From NCBI GenBank assembly GCA_964523575.1, contig CAZGAV010000004.1:42958-106957 (forward strand): 64,000 bases of DNA, written 5' to 3'. Below are positions 54,982 through 63,000 of the stretch, piece after piece. Both the position numbers and the translations under genes were made by a program. The notes beneath the pieces were generated by a model. That model searched no databases, was not told the DNA's origin, and worked only from the letters and a program-made list of their open reading frames with translations. Origin of the DNA: DAOUTW01 sp964523575 (GTDB lineage: Bacteria > Zixibacteria > MSB-5A5 > GN15 > JAAZOE01). Within the stretch, counting starts at the first letter, position 1. Every line of letters begins with the position of its first letter.

Positions 54982-55533
54982 ATGAAAAAATTAATTTTGA
55001 CCCTCGCCGCCGTCATGCTCCTGGCCGGGGTCTCGGCCGCCCAAACCGGCATCGGATTGAATGCCTATATCGGCGGGAGCGTCGCAGTACCGATGAATGA
55101 TCTCAATAAATTCTGGAATACCGGGTATCAGGGCATGGTCGGCGTCGGCTTCAACCTGACCGCCGGTCTTGAGGGCGTCGCCCGGTTCGCCTATAATTCA
55201 TTTCCCGATGATCCTCAGGCGGTCATAAAAGACGCCAACGATTCCAGCTTTGCCAATATGACTCAGGATTTCCTCATTCGCGAATATTCCCTCGATATCC
55301 GGGCCAATCTGGGCGCGCCGGAATTCAGGATGCGACCCTACGCCCTCATCGGCGTCGGCCTGGCCAAGCTGAACTCCGATGACAAGTTCTTCTACAGCAT
55401 CGGCGCCGGATTCAAAGTCACCGCCATGCCCCGTCTCAATTTCTTCCTCGAAGGGCGCTACACTTTGATTTCCTTCGATACTTACGACGTCGGCTTTATC
55501 CCGGTTACACTCGGTTTGAACCTGAGTCTGTAA
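54982..55533 (+). CDS. Outer-membrane beta-barrel protein
   Basis: About 183 residues from the ATG at 54982 (GGAG eight bases upstream). Signal peptide MKKLILTLAAVMLLAGVSAAQ, then amphipathic strands such as GLNAYIGGSVAVPM, GMVGVGFNLTAGLEGVARFAY, IGAGFKVTAMPRLNFFLEGRY and the end FIPVTLGLNLSL. It resembles the barrel at 37848-38495 in form and, like it, is a short single gene with its own terminator. Family OMP_b-brl-like; function unknown. Confidence 0.78.
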   Translation: MKKLILTLAAVMLLAGVSAAQTGIGLNAYIGGSVAVPMNDLNKFWNTGYQGMVGVGFNLTAGLEGVARFAYNSFPDDPQAVIKDANDSSFANMTQDFLIREYSLDIRANLGAPEFRMRPYALIGVGLAKLNSDDKFFYSIGAGFKVTAMPRLNFFLEGRYTLISFDTYDVGFIPVTLGLNLSL

Positions 55534-55559
55534 TCCGCGTCCGATCGTCCACCAAATAA

Positions 55560-55597
55560 AAAGCCCATCCATGAAGGGGTCTCTATGGATGGGCTTT
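55560..55597. terminator. Bidirectional terminator between barrel and PEP-CTERM genes
   Basis: Perfect 13-bp stem AAAGCCCATCCAT / ATGGATGGGCTTT with 12-base loop, A-rich on the left and T-rich on the right. Serves the two convergent genes. Confidence 0.92.
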
Positions 55598-55622
55598 CGG
55601 TTCTTTTCTTTCAGTCGTTTTT

Positions 55623-56213
55623 CTAACGCCGGCGTTTGAAAAACGCCATGCCCACCAGACCGATCCCAAACAGCAGGGCCGTGGCCGGTTCGGGGATAAC
55701 CATCACATCCAGATCCCCGGAGAAATATTCAGATCCGCCCTCGATCCGTTTGTTGACAGCATAATCGTAATCGAGCCAGGCGGTCACGGCGACAAAGTTG
55801 AGCGAGTAGGAACTTTGAAGCGGCGCGTCGGGGATAAAATCCCAGCCGAATTCCGGGCCATGAAGGCCGAAATCGCTCGGAAAATCGGGCAATTCCATCC
55901 CGCCATACCAGTCGCCCGCGTAGGAATATCCGTAGGCGCCGGAATGATTGCCCGTCCAGTTAACCGGCGTACCGAGAATATTGGTAATCCAGAGTTGATC
56001 GAGGATGGGATCGACGACCGTACCGGACGCCGGATCGGTGTAGGTATCTCCGCCCCAGGTGACATCGACCCGGAAACGATACAAATCACCACTGAGATAC
56101 GATATGCGGGGATTGGCGAACTCCACCCATGAGGCGAAGGCCGAGGCCGTACCGGCCGAAACCAGCATCAACGCCCCCGCCAAAAATAAAATGCCGATAG
56201 CCTTCTTGCTCAT
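55623..56213 (-). CDS. PEP-CTERM-sorted secreted protein
   Basis: About 196 residues from the ATG at 56213 (AAAGGAG five bases upstream). N-terminal signal peptide; a beta-rich body with many Trp, Tyr and Gly; and a classic C-terminal sorting tag: VIPEPATALL, a hydrophobic helix, then FKRRR. PEP-CTERM proteins are processed by an exosortase (EpsH/XrtA) during export, often with exopolysaccharide. No exosortase is in the window. An upstream promoter carries a palindrome. Confidence 0.88.
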   Translation of the reverse strand: MSKKAIGILFLAGALMLVSAGTASAFASWVEFANPRISYLSGDLYRFRVDVTWGGDTYTDPASGTVVDPILDQLWITNILGTPVNWTGNHSGAYGYSYAGDWYGGMELPDFPSDFGLHGPEFGWDFIPDAPLQSSYSLNFVAVTAWLDYDYAVNKRIEGGSEYFSGDLDVMVIPEPATALLFGIGLVGMAFFKRRR

Positions 56214-56336
56214 GTCAACTCCTTTGACCAGTGGTCGGGACGATTCGTATATTCCCATCATCGGCCCATTCAGCCCCAAAATTGACTGCGATCTTTCATC
56301 CTTGAAATTGCATAAATGATACGGAACTCGGCTTTT

Positions 56337-56365
56337 AATATAGGACAATTTTTCTCTTTTGTCCA
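56337..56365 (-). promoter_or_regulatory. Sigma-70-type promoter of the PEP-CTERM gene
   Basis: TGGACA (56360-56365), 17-base spacer, TATATT (56337-56342). Both boxes match 5 of 6 consensus bases. The start codon is 124 bases downstream, so a long leader is likely. Confidence 0.65.
56343..56364. promoter_or_regulatory. Inverted repeat filling the PEP-CTERM promoter spacer (putative operator)
   Basis: GGACAA (56343-56348) and TTGTCC (56359-56364), perfect 6-bp arms, 10 bases apart. One arm covers the -35 box and the other abuts the -10. Confidence 0.55.
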
Positions 56366-56426
56366 GTAAATAGAATGGCTCATATCACCAAATTACTCAT
56401 CCATTAACATCGACGATTACTTTATA

Positions 56427-56921
56427 TTATTCGCTTAACTCTAATTCCACTAACGGAGTATCCGTGTCCACCTGATCCCCGACCGCGAAGTTCACGGCTT
56501 TGACCGTACCGGCCGCTTTGGCCACTACCGTATGTTCCATTTTCATCGCTTCGACAATCACCAGGTGTTTTTTGGGTTCCACCGTATCGCCTTCGGCCAC
56601 CATCAGCTTCACAATTTTGCCCGGCATCGGTGCATATACTTTCGATGGGTCGCTTTCTACGCCGCCCCCGCTGCCCCCGGCGCCGACCTCATCCGAGGGT
56701 ACGGTGAATTCAAACAAAGTACCGTCGATATCGACGAAGGTCTTACTGCCATTGGTGACGGCAAAAATCTCATTGACGGTAACGCCGCGCCGCAGAAATA
56801 TCCGGCCATCGGGTGTATAATCGATCTCAACCGCACTGGAACCTTCGCCGAAAGTCGCCAGACGATTGTCTTTCAATTCCACCGTTTTGGTCTCGCCGTT
56901 ATATACAAATTCGAAAATCAT
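56427..56921 (-). CDS. Biotin carboxyl carrier subunit of an acyl-CoA carboxylase (BT plus BCCP domains)
   Basis: About 164 residues. The C-terminal ~75 residues form a biotinyl domain with the biotinylation motif VEAMKMEH, preceded by YAPMPGKIVKLMV. The N-terminal ~85 residues resemble the BT (bridge) domain of methylcrotonyl-type alpha subunits, joined by a Gly-rich linker. The ATG at 56921 is 5 bases after the biotin carboxylase stop with AAGGA overlapping that stop, so the two are coupled. In most bacteria these parts are fused to the carboxylase. Last gene of the cluster. Confidence 0.92.
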   Translation of the reverse strand: MIFEFVYNGETKTVELKDNRLATFGEGSSAVEIDYTPDGRIFLRRGVTVNEIFAVTNGSKTFVDIDGTLFEFTVPSDEVGAGGSGGGVESDPSKVYAPMPGKIVKLMVAEGDTVEPKKHLVIVEAMKMEHTVVAKAAGTVKAVNFAVGDQVDTDTPLVELELSE

Positions 56922-56926
56922 TGTCC

Positions 56927-58435
56927 TTACTCTCCAATCCGCCAGGCGCCCAGAGTCAGCCACGGGTTGTAATCTTCCTGTACCGCCGCACCGCCGCCGA
57001 ATCCGGCCTTGCGGCCGCCATTGGCATTGATGACCGCCGCCGCCGCCAGCGCCGTCTCCAGGTTGGTCTCGGTCTCATACTGCCATTCGGAGAAATTGGT
57101 CTCAATGAAATTGGTGTAGGTCTCTCCCGAGGCGAACTTCGGATGAGCAACGATATCGGCCAGATATTTGATCGACTGGCGGATGCCGAGGATTTTGTAA
57201 TCTTTCAACGCCTGAACCATTCGAGCCCTCGCCATTTCGCGATTCTCACCCCAGACAATCAGCTTGGCCAGAATCGGATCGTAATCGATGCCGACTTCCG
57301 AATTTAAGGTAACGCCGGAATCGACCCGGACGCCCGGCCCGGTCGGCTCCTTGTAGAGCAGAATCTTGCCGATCGAGGGCATGAAATTGTTGCCAGCGTC
57401 TTCGGCGTAAATACGGCATTCTATGGAATGGCCGCGTTGCTTGAGATTCTTGAAATGATCCGACATCGGAAATCCCGATGCGATCCGGATCTGTTCGGCC
57501 ACCAGATCGACTCCCGCGACCTGCTCCGTAACCGGATGTTCCACCTGGATTCGAGTGTTCATTTCGAGGAAATAAAATTTGCCGTCCGGGTCGAGTAGAA
57601 ATTCGACCGTCCCGGCATTGACATAATCGGCCGCCTCCGTCACCGCTACCGCAGCCGCGCCCATCTTTTCTCTGAGTTCCGGGCTGACAGCGATCGACGG
57701 CGTTTCCTCGACGATTTTCTGGTGCCGCCGCTGGATAGAACATTCCCGCTCGAAAACATGGATAGTATGGCCGTGCGCATCTGCCAGCACCTGAAATTCT
57801 ATATGACGCGGGTTGATAATATATTTTTCTAGATAGATGGTATCGTCGCCGAAAGCCGATTTGGCCTCGCGTTGCGCCCCCTCGACCGCCGCTTCGATAT
57901 CTTCGGGATTATGAACCACGCGCATTCCCTTGCCCCCGCCCCCGGCGGCGGCTTTGATCAAAACCGGATATCCCGCTTCCTCGGCGGCCTTCATGAATTC
58001 GTTGATATCCTTGCCCGACGCTTTCATACCCGGAATCAAGGGCACCCCGGCGTCGGCCATCTTGATTCGCGATTCGACCTTGTTTCCCATCAGCCGAATC
58101 GATTCCGGCGTCGACCCGATAAAGACCAGACCGTTGTCGAGGCAAGCCTGAGCGAAATTGGGATTCTCGGCCAGAAAGCCGTATCCCGGATGAACCGCCT
58201 GTGCTCCCGATCTTTTGGCAACGTCGATGATTTTGTCGATATTCAGATATGATTCCAGCGGCGGCGGCGGTCCGATTTCATAGCTTTCGTCGCCCATCAG
58301 CGTATGCACCGCGTAACGGTCGGCGGTGGAGTAAACCGTCACCGTTTTGATGCCGAGGGTGCGGCAGGCGCGGATAACCCGCACGGCGATCTCCCCCCGG
58401 TTGGCTATCAGGACTTTATCGAATAGTTCCGGCAT
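56927..58435 (-). CDS. Biotin carboxylase subunit of an acyl-CoA carboxylase
   Basis: 502 residues, an ATP-grasp biotin carboxylase: KVLIANRGEIAVRVIRACRTLGI, IGSTPESIRLMGNK, PVLIKAAAGGGGKGMRVV (ATP loop), ECSIQRRHQKIVEETPS, EMNTRIQVEHPVTEQVAGVDLV and HSIECRIYAED. After the core it keeps a ~40-residue extension ending NPWLTLGAWRIGE, the point where fused methylcrotonyl-CoA carboxylase alpha chains continue into the BT domain. The neighbouring carboxyltransferase suggests methylcrotonyl-CoA as substrate. Confidence 0.95.
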   Translation of the reverse strand: MPELFDKVLIANRGEIAVRVIRACRTLGIKTVTVYSTADRYAVHTLMGDESYEIGPPPPLESYLNIDKIIDVAKRSGAQAVHPGYGFLAENPNFAQACLDNGLVFIGSTPESIRLMGNKVESRIKMADAGVPLIPGMKASGKDINEFMKAAEEAGYPVLIKAAAGGGGKGMRVVHNPEDIEAAVEGAQREAKSAFGDDTIYLEKYIINPRHIEFQVLADAHGHTIHVFERECSIQRRHQKIVEETPSIAVSPELREKMGAAAVAVTEAADYVNAGTVEFLLDPDGKFYFLEMNTRIQVEHPVTEQVAGVDLVAEQIRIASGFPMSDHFKNLKQRGHSIECRIYAEDAGNNFMPSIGKILLYKEPTGPGVRVDSGVTLNSEVGIDYDPILAKLIVWGENREMARARMVQALKDYKILGIRQSIKYLADIVAHPKFASGETYTNFIETNFSEWQYETETNLETALAAAAVINANGGRKAGFGGGAAVQEDYNPWLTLGAWRIGE

Positions 58436-58439
58436 GATG

Positions 58440-59228
58440 TCATTTTACCCAGTTTGGTTTGCGTTTGTTTAAAAAGGCGTCCATCCCCTCCTGCCCTTCA
58501 TCCGACTTGCGCAGACGGGCGATCATCTCGGCCGTGTACGGCCTGAATTGATCGGGGGGCATCAGGGGTACATTGGATATCAGGGCCTTGGCCATTTTGA
58601 TGGCGTTCGGTCCCGATGACAGGATCGTTTTAACCAGCTTGTCGATTTCCTCGTCGAGCCTTTCATCGGGATAATAGCGATTGACGAGCCCGATCCGATA
58701 GGCCTCGGCCGCCGTCAGCCGTTCACCCGAAATGAAAAATTCGCGCGCCTTACCCTCGCCTATTTTTTTGATCACATACGGTCCGATACAGGCCGGGACA
58801 ACACCGATTTTGACTTCGGAAAAAGAGAATTTGGCCGATTCGGCCGCGATCGAAATATCGCAGACAGCCACGAATCCGGTCCCGCCGCCGATGGCGGCGC
58901 CGTTGATCCGTCCGACGACCGGAAGCGGCATGGTGTAAATCAGCCAGAACAGATCGGCCAGAGCCAGCGATTCCTCGAAATTTTTCTCGAAACTGTAATC
59001 CTTGACCCGCCGCATCCAGTTGAGATCGGCCCCGGCGCAGAATGATTTACCTTCGCCGGTAAGGACGATCACCCGCAGATCGGGGTCTTCCTTGAGTTTC
59101 GAGAAAAGGTCTATCATCTCGTAGATGAGAGCATCATTGAAGGCGTTGTGGATTTCGGGACGGCAGAAACTGACATTGGCTACCGGCCCCTTTTTCTCAT
59201 ACCTGATAGTCTCGTATTTCTGATCCAT
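58440..59228 (-). CDS. Enoyl-CoA hydratase/isomerase family, probable methylglutaconyl-CoA hydratase
   Basis: About 262 residues, crotonase fold. Oxyanion-hole segments GKSFCAGADLNWMRR and GRINGAAIGGGTGFVAVCDIS are canonical, and SFSEVKIGVVPACIGPYV carries a catalytic Glu, closely resembling LiuC/AtuE-type hydratases. Its place between carboxyltransferase and biotin carboxylase supports methylglutaconyl-CoA hydratase in leucine breakdown; the atu (terpene) variant isohexenylglutaconyl-CoA hydratase is the alternative. ATG 59228 is preferred over a GTG two codons upstream. Confidence 0.88.
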   Translation of the reverse strand: MDQKYETIRYEKKGPVANVSFCRPEIHNAFNDALIYEMIDLFSKLKEDPDLRVIVLTGEGKSFCAGADLNWMRRVKDYSFEKNFEESLALADLFWLIYTMPLPVVGRINGAAIGGGTGFVAVCDISIAAESAKFSFSEVKIGVVPACIGPYVIKKIGEGKAREFFISGERLTAAEAYRIGLVNRYYPDERLDEEIDKLVKTILSSGPNAIKMAKALISNVPLMPPDQFRPYTAEMIARLRKSDEGQEGMDAFLNKRKPNWVK

Positions 59229-59235
59229 AACCACC

Positions 59236-60843
59236 CTACATCCTGAAAACGCCGAAATTGTGATCGCGAATCGTCTTGTTCAGCGACATGGCAATCCCCA
59301 GTGCCAGCGCCTGGCGCGTTTCGATCATGTCGATGATGCCGTCGTCCCATAACCGGGCAGTGGCGAAGTACGGCGACGATTCGTGTTCGTATTGATCGAG
59401 AATCGGCTGTTTGATCGCCTGTATTTCCTTCTCGGTCAGGGTTTTTCCCTTGCGAGCTTCTATTGCCACCCGAACATCGGAAAGCACCCCCGCCGCCTGC
59501 TCGCCGCCCATGACGGCGATTTTGGCCATCGGCCACATCCACAGCAGACGCGGTTCATAGCCGCGTCCGCACATGGCATAATTTCCAGCGCCATACGATC
59601 CACCGACAATAATGGTGAATTTGGGCACCTGCGCATTGGCCACGGCATGAACCATCTTGGCCCCGTCGCGGGCGATACCGCCGTGCTCGTATTGCTTGCC
59701 GACGATGAAGCCGGTGATATTCTGAAGGAAGATCAGAGGGATTTTGCGGAGGGCGCATAGTTCGACGAAATGGGCTCCTTTCAGCGATGACTCGCTGAAT
59801 AGAATCCCGTTGTTGGCGACGATACCGACCGGGTATCCCATGATGCGGGCAAACCCGGTGACCAGGGTAATGCCGTAGAGTTCCTTGAACTCGTGGAAGC
59901 GCGAACCATCGACGATTCGAGCGATCACCTCGCGAACATCATACGGTTTGCGAATATCATTGGGGACCACCCCGAAGAGCTCTTCCGGGTCATAGTACGG
60001 GTCTTCCGGTTCGGAGATATCGAGCGGGAATTTGATCGGCCGATCCAGATTCTGGACGATATTGCGAGCGATGCCGATGGCATGCTCGTCGTTTAGGGCA
60101 TAATGATCGGCCACACCTGAAATCCGGCAATGAACGTCGGCGCCACCGAGTTCCTCGGCCGAGACTTCTTCGCCGGTGGCGGCCTTGACCAGCGGCGGCC
60201 CGCCGATAAAAATCGTCCCCTGTTTGCGGACAATCACCGCCTCATCCGACATGGCCGGGACATAAGCCCCACCTGCCGTGCATAATCCCATGACCACTGC
60301 AATCTGCGGAATGCAGTGAGCCGAAAGACGGGCCTGATTGAAAAAGATATGCCCGAAATGTTCCTTGTCGGCAAAGACGCCAGCCTGCTGGGGCAGGAAA
60401 ATGCCGCCCGAATCGACGAGATAAACACAGGGAAGATTATTTTCCAGCGCGATGTCCTGCGCCCGGATATGCTTCTTGATCGTTTCCGGGACATAGGTGC
60501 CGCCCTTGACAGTGGCGTCGTTGGCAACGACCATTACCTCGCGGCCATTGACGACACCGATGCCGGTGATAACCCCGGCTCCCGGCATTTCGTTATCATA
60601 TTTGTTGTAAGCCGCCAGGGATGATAACTCCAGAAAGGGAGTATTCTTGTCCAACAGCCTTTCGACCCGTTCGCGGGGAAGGAGTTTGCCCCGATCGGTA
60701 TGCAGTTTGCGGGCTTTTTCGGTGCCGCCGAGCTTTATTTTGGCCAGACGTTCCCGATAAAGGCGGGTGGCTTCACGGTTGAGTTTATCGTTTTCCTTGA
60801 AGTCGGCCGAATTGGTATCGACTTTCGATTCGATTCTAAACAT
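59236..60843 (-). CDS. Acyl-CoA carboxylase carboxyltransferase beta subunit, methylcrotonyl-CoA type
   Basis: 535 residues, the standard MCC-beta size. Motifs include RGKLLPRERVERLLD, PCVYLVDSGGIFLPQQ with KEHFGHIFFNQA, QGTIFIGGPPLVKAATGEEVSAEELGGADVH, FLQNITGFIVGKQYEHGGIA, and GGSYGAGNYAMCGRGYEPRLLWMWP. The sequence is typical of methylcrotonyl-CoA (or geranyl-CoA) carboxylases rather than propionyl-CoA enzymes. With the split alpha subunits and the hydratase it completes the carboxylase of leucine or acyclic-terpene catabolism. HMG-CoA lyase is not in the window. Confidence 0.94.
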   Translation of the reverse strand: MFRIESKVDTNSADFKENDKLNREATRLYRERLAKIKLGGTEKARKLHTDRGKLLPRERVERLLDKNTPFLELSSLAAYNKYDNEMPGAGVITGIGVVNGREVMVVANDATVKGGTYVPETIKKHIRAQDIALENNLPCVYLVDSGGIFLPQQAGVFADKEHFGHIFFNQARLSAHCIPQIAVVMGLCTAGGAYVPAMSDEAVIVRKQGTIFIGGPPLVKAATGEEVSAEELGGADVHCRISGVADHYALNDEHAIGIARNIVQNLDRPIKFPLDISEPEDPYYDPEELFGVVPNDIRKPYDVREVIARIVDGSRFHEFKELYGITLVTGFARIMGYPVGIVANNGILFSESSLKGAHFVELCALRKIPLIFLQNITGFIVGKQYEHGGIARDGAKMVHAVANAQVPKFTIIVGGSYGAGNYAMCGRGYEPRLLWMWPMAKIAVMGGEQAAGVLSDVRVAIEARKGKTLTEKEIQAIKQPILDQYEHESSPYFATARLWDDGIIDMIETRQALALGIAMSLNKTIRDHNFGVFRM

Positions 60844-60858
60844 GGTAACCTGTCATCG

Positions 60859-62532
60859 TTATTTTTTTCGATTCGGCTTCGGAATTATCGAAACCGGTAC
60901 TTTAACCTTCATTTGTAATAAAGCTTGTGACAACGTCTTACCCTGCGGGTCAATCATCAATGATTCCGTCCCGCCTCCTCCCAGGGTCTGATGCAAAAGG
61001 AAATTCAATCCCTGCAAATTGTCAAGCTGGAATCGTTCCACTTTGCCCTCGACCAGTTCGCCGAAAAATTTCTTGACCCGGTCGGCGGTCAGATAATCGA
61101 CCAGCCAATCGTAAATTTCAGGCGAACGGGCCAGAACGCCAATATTGCAGGTATCCCCTTTGTCACCGGAACGGGCATAGCAGAGTTGCCTCAGGATAGC
61201 GTCCTTTTTGGCACCCTTGGCCTTTTGCCGGGGACGATCAGGCTCAGGGAAATCCAGAGATTCGGTGAACCGTCCCATCCGGATCGGAAAATTGATTTCA
61301 TGGAATTTCTCTTCACCGTCAGTGCACAGGCATAGCACCTTGGCCGTAACCCGGGCGCGATGAATCAGCGCCGGCCAATAGGCGATTACCTGCTGTGGTT
61401 TGGGACGGCCTCCGGCCATAACGGCCATGCCCGCCGGACCGCTCAGGATCAAGGTCGAAAGAGCGATCCCGAAATCACGCACCCGTTCATAATCATGGTC
61501 GCGGACGCCGAAACGGAGCAGGACTTCGTTGGTTTCGCCTTGCGCCAGACTTTGCGGCCAGATCGACCCGGAGCCGATCATTTCCGTGCGGGTTTGTTTA
61601 TATTTGTACTTCAGCTTTTTCCAGAAAATATCGGCGATTGTTCGAGCTTTCTTGTAGGTCTCCGGCCCGGATACCAGAATCATACCCGACGCTTTCCACC
61701 CATCCTCATACGACATCGACACCTTCAGCGATTCCGGTTCCGGCTTTCCTTTGCATCCGTAAACCCGGACGCGGTCGGGACCGTCTTCTTTCAACCGGAT
61801 GGTATCAAACCGGGCGATGCCGTCGGGCGAGATGTAATTGGTCGGGTCGCCCATCTCGTAGACNNNNNNNNNNNNNNNNNNNNNNNNNNNNNNNNNNNNN
61901 NNNNNNNNNNNNNNNNNNNNNNNNNNNNNNNNNNNNNNNNNNNNNNNNNNNNNNNNNNNNNNNCCGAACTCATGAATCATCGGCGCCAGCGTCAGCCCGG
62001 TGTCGGTCACCCGGCCGGTGACGACAATCTGACATCCTTCTTCGAGCGCCTTGACGACCGGTTCAGCCCCGAGATAGATATTGGCGGTGGTGATGCGGGA
62101 ACGGACGTCGAGGAATTTCTCGCCCGTTTCCATATTGGTGAATTTTTCCCCGGCGGCGGTCAGTTCGTACAGCTTATCCGAAATATCATCGCCATAGACG
62201 ATGCCGATTTTGAGGTCGAGCTTCATTTTCTGCGCCAGCTTGATTATTTCGCGGCCCAGGCCGATGGGATTGATTCCTCCGGCGTTGGATATAACCCGAA
62301 CTTTTTTCCGGCAAATCAGCGCCAGGCACTCCCGAAGTTGCCCCAGGAAATCGACGGCATAACCCAAGTTGGCATTCTGCTTTCGCTGGCGCTGGAGGAT
62401 CGACATGGTAATCTCGGCCAGGAAATCCATGGATATATAATCCAGATTCCCGCCGGTTAACTGCCGCTTGAGAGCCGACAAATCGTCGCCCCAGTAACCT
62501 CCGGCGTTGCCTATGCGAATTTTCCGTTTCAC
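60859..62532 (-). CDS. AtuA/DUF1446-family protein, interrupted by an assembly gap
   Basis: Homologue of AtuA, linked to acyclic terpene utilisation and often found beside acyl-CoA carboxylases; its reaction is not established. The N-terminal part has IRIGNAGGYWGDDLSALKRQL and VVTGRVTDTGLTLAPMIHEF; after 100 N it resumes with VYEMGDPTNYISPDGIARFD and ends in a small C-terminal domain with LCYARSGDKGDTCNIGVLARS. The GTG at 62532 is chosen because an upstream frame would read through a terminator. From the family the missing stretch should be longer than 100 bases, about 70-80 residues. Confidence 0.82.
   Translation of the reverse strand: MKRKIRIGNAGGYWGDDLSALKRQLTGGNLDYISMDFLAEITMSILQRQRKQNANLGYAVDFLGQLRECLALICRKKVRVISNAGGINPIGLGREIIKLAQKMKLDLKIGIVYGDDISDKLYELTAAGEKFTNMETGEKFLDVRSRITTANIYLGAEPVVKALEEGCQIVVTGRVTDTGLTLAPMIHEFXXXXXXXXXXXXXXXXXXXXXXXXXXXXXXXXXXVYEMGDPTNYISPDGIARFDTIRLKEDGPDRVRVYGCKGKPEPESLKVSMSYEDGWKASGMILVSGPETYKKARTIADIFWKKLKYKYKQTRTEMIGSGSIWPQSLAQGETNEVLLRFGVRDHDYERVRDFGIALSTLILSGPAGMAVMAGGRPKPQQVIAYWPALIHRARVTAKVLCLCTDGEEKFHEINFPIRMGRFTESLDFPEPDRPRQKAKGAKKDAILRQLCYARSGDKGDTCNIGVLARSPEIYDWLVDYLTADRVKKFFGELVEGKVERFQLDNLQGLNFLLHQTLGGGGTESLMIDPQGKTLSQALLQMKVKVPVSIIPKPNRKK
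61864..61963. other. Assembly gap of 100 N inside the AtuA-like gene
   Basis: Exactly 100 N. The conserved block lost here in AtuA relatives contains a GHxxECGxQxTGGN-type motif; gap size is probably arbitrary. Confidence 0.97.
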
Positions 62533-62562
62533 CGGATTTTTTTCACCCCGATTACGATCCCT

Positions 62563-62594
62563 AAAAAGAAAGGAGGGCGGATTGCCCGCCCTCC
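62563..62594 (-). terminator. Rho-independent terminator between the DUF35 and AtuA-like genes
   Basis: On the minus strand: stem GGAGGGCGG / CCGCCCTCC, 5-base loop, then TTTCTTTTT. It lies 10 bases after the DUF35 stop and 30 before the AtuA GTG. Confidence 0.9.
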
Positions 62595-62604
62595 CCAAAT
62601 TAGA

Positions 62605-63000
62605 TCAATACCACTTGGGTATGAATTTGTAGGCATAACTCAAAACGCCATGAGAACCGTCGGCTTGAATTTTGCGGAATTCGAGCCGCATCTCCTGGCC
62701 GATCTGGAGTTTGTCGATATCGCAGTCGGCGATCTGACCCATCATCTGCACACCGTCATCAAACTTGACAATCGCCATGGCATACGGCGCCTGATCGGAA
62801 AACTGCGAAGCCGGCGTCCGGATAACCGTGAAGGTCTCAAGTTTGGCCGTTTCCGGCAGTACATAAGTGTCGAATTTACGGCCGCCGCATTCGGCGCAAA
62901 CCAAGCGCGGCGGATAATACCGCTTACCGCATTTCTTGCATACGGATGCCTCGAGGCGATACCGTTGCGGCATTTCACGTCGTATTCTTGAGGGAAACAT
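62605..63000 (-). CDS. DUF35 (Zn-ribbon plus OB-fold) acyl-CoA-associated protein
   Basis: About 131 residues. N-terminal rubredoxin-like zinc ribbon with CKKC and CAEC, then an OB-fold (FTVIRTPASQFSDQAPYAMAIVKFDDGVQMMGQI). DUF35 proteins pair with SCP-x-type thiolases and act with them on acyl-CoA thioesters. Here the start overlaps the thiolase stop (TGATG), confirming the pair. Confidence 0.92.
   Translation of the reverse strand: MFPSRIRREMPQRYRLEASVCKKCGKRYYPPRLVCAECGGRKFDTYVLPETAKLETFTVIRTPASQFSDQAPYAMAIVKFDDGVQMMGQIADCDIDKLQIGQEMRLEFRKIQADGSHGVLSYAYKFIPKWY

Noticed and set aside
56921..56929. Sequencing frameshift splitting one carboxylase alpha gene
   Set aside because: The downstream gene has its own AAGGA and ATG at good spacing and a coherent N-terminal domain, so natural fission is the simpler reading; long reads would settle it.
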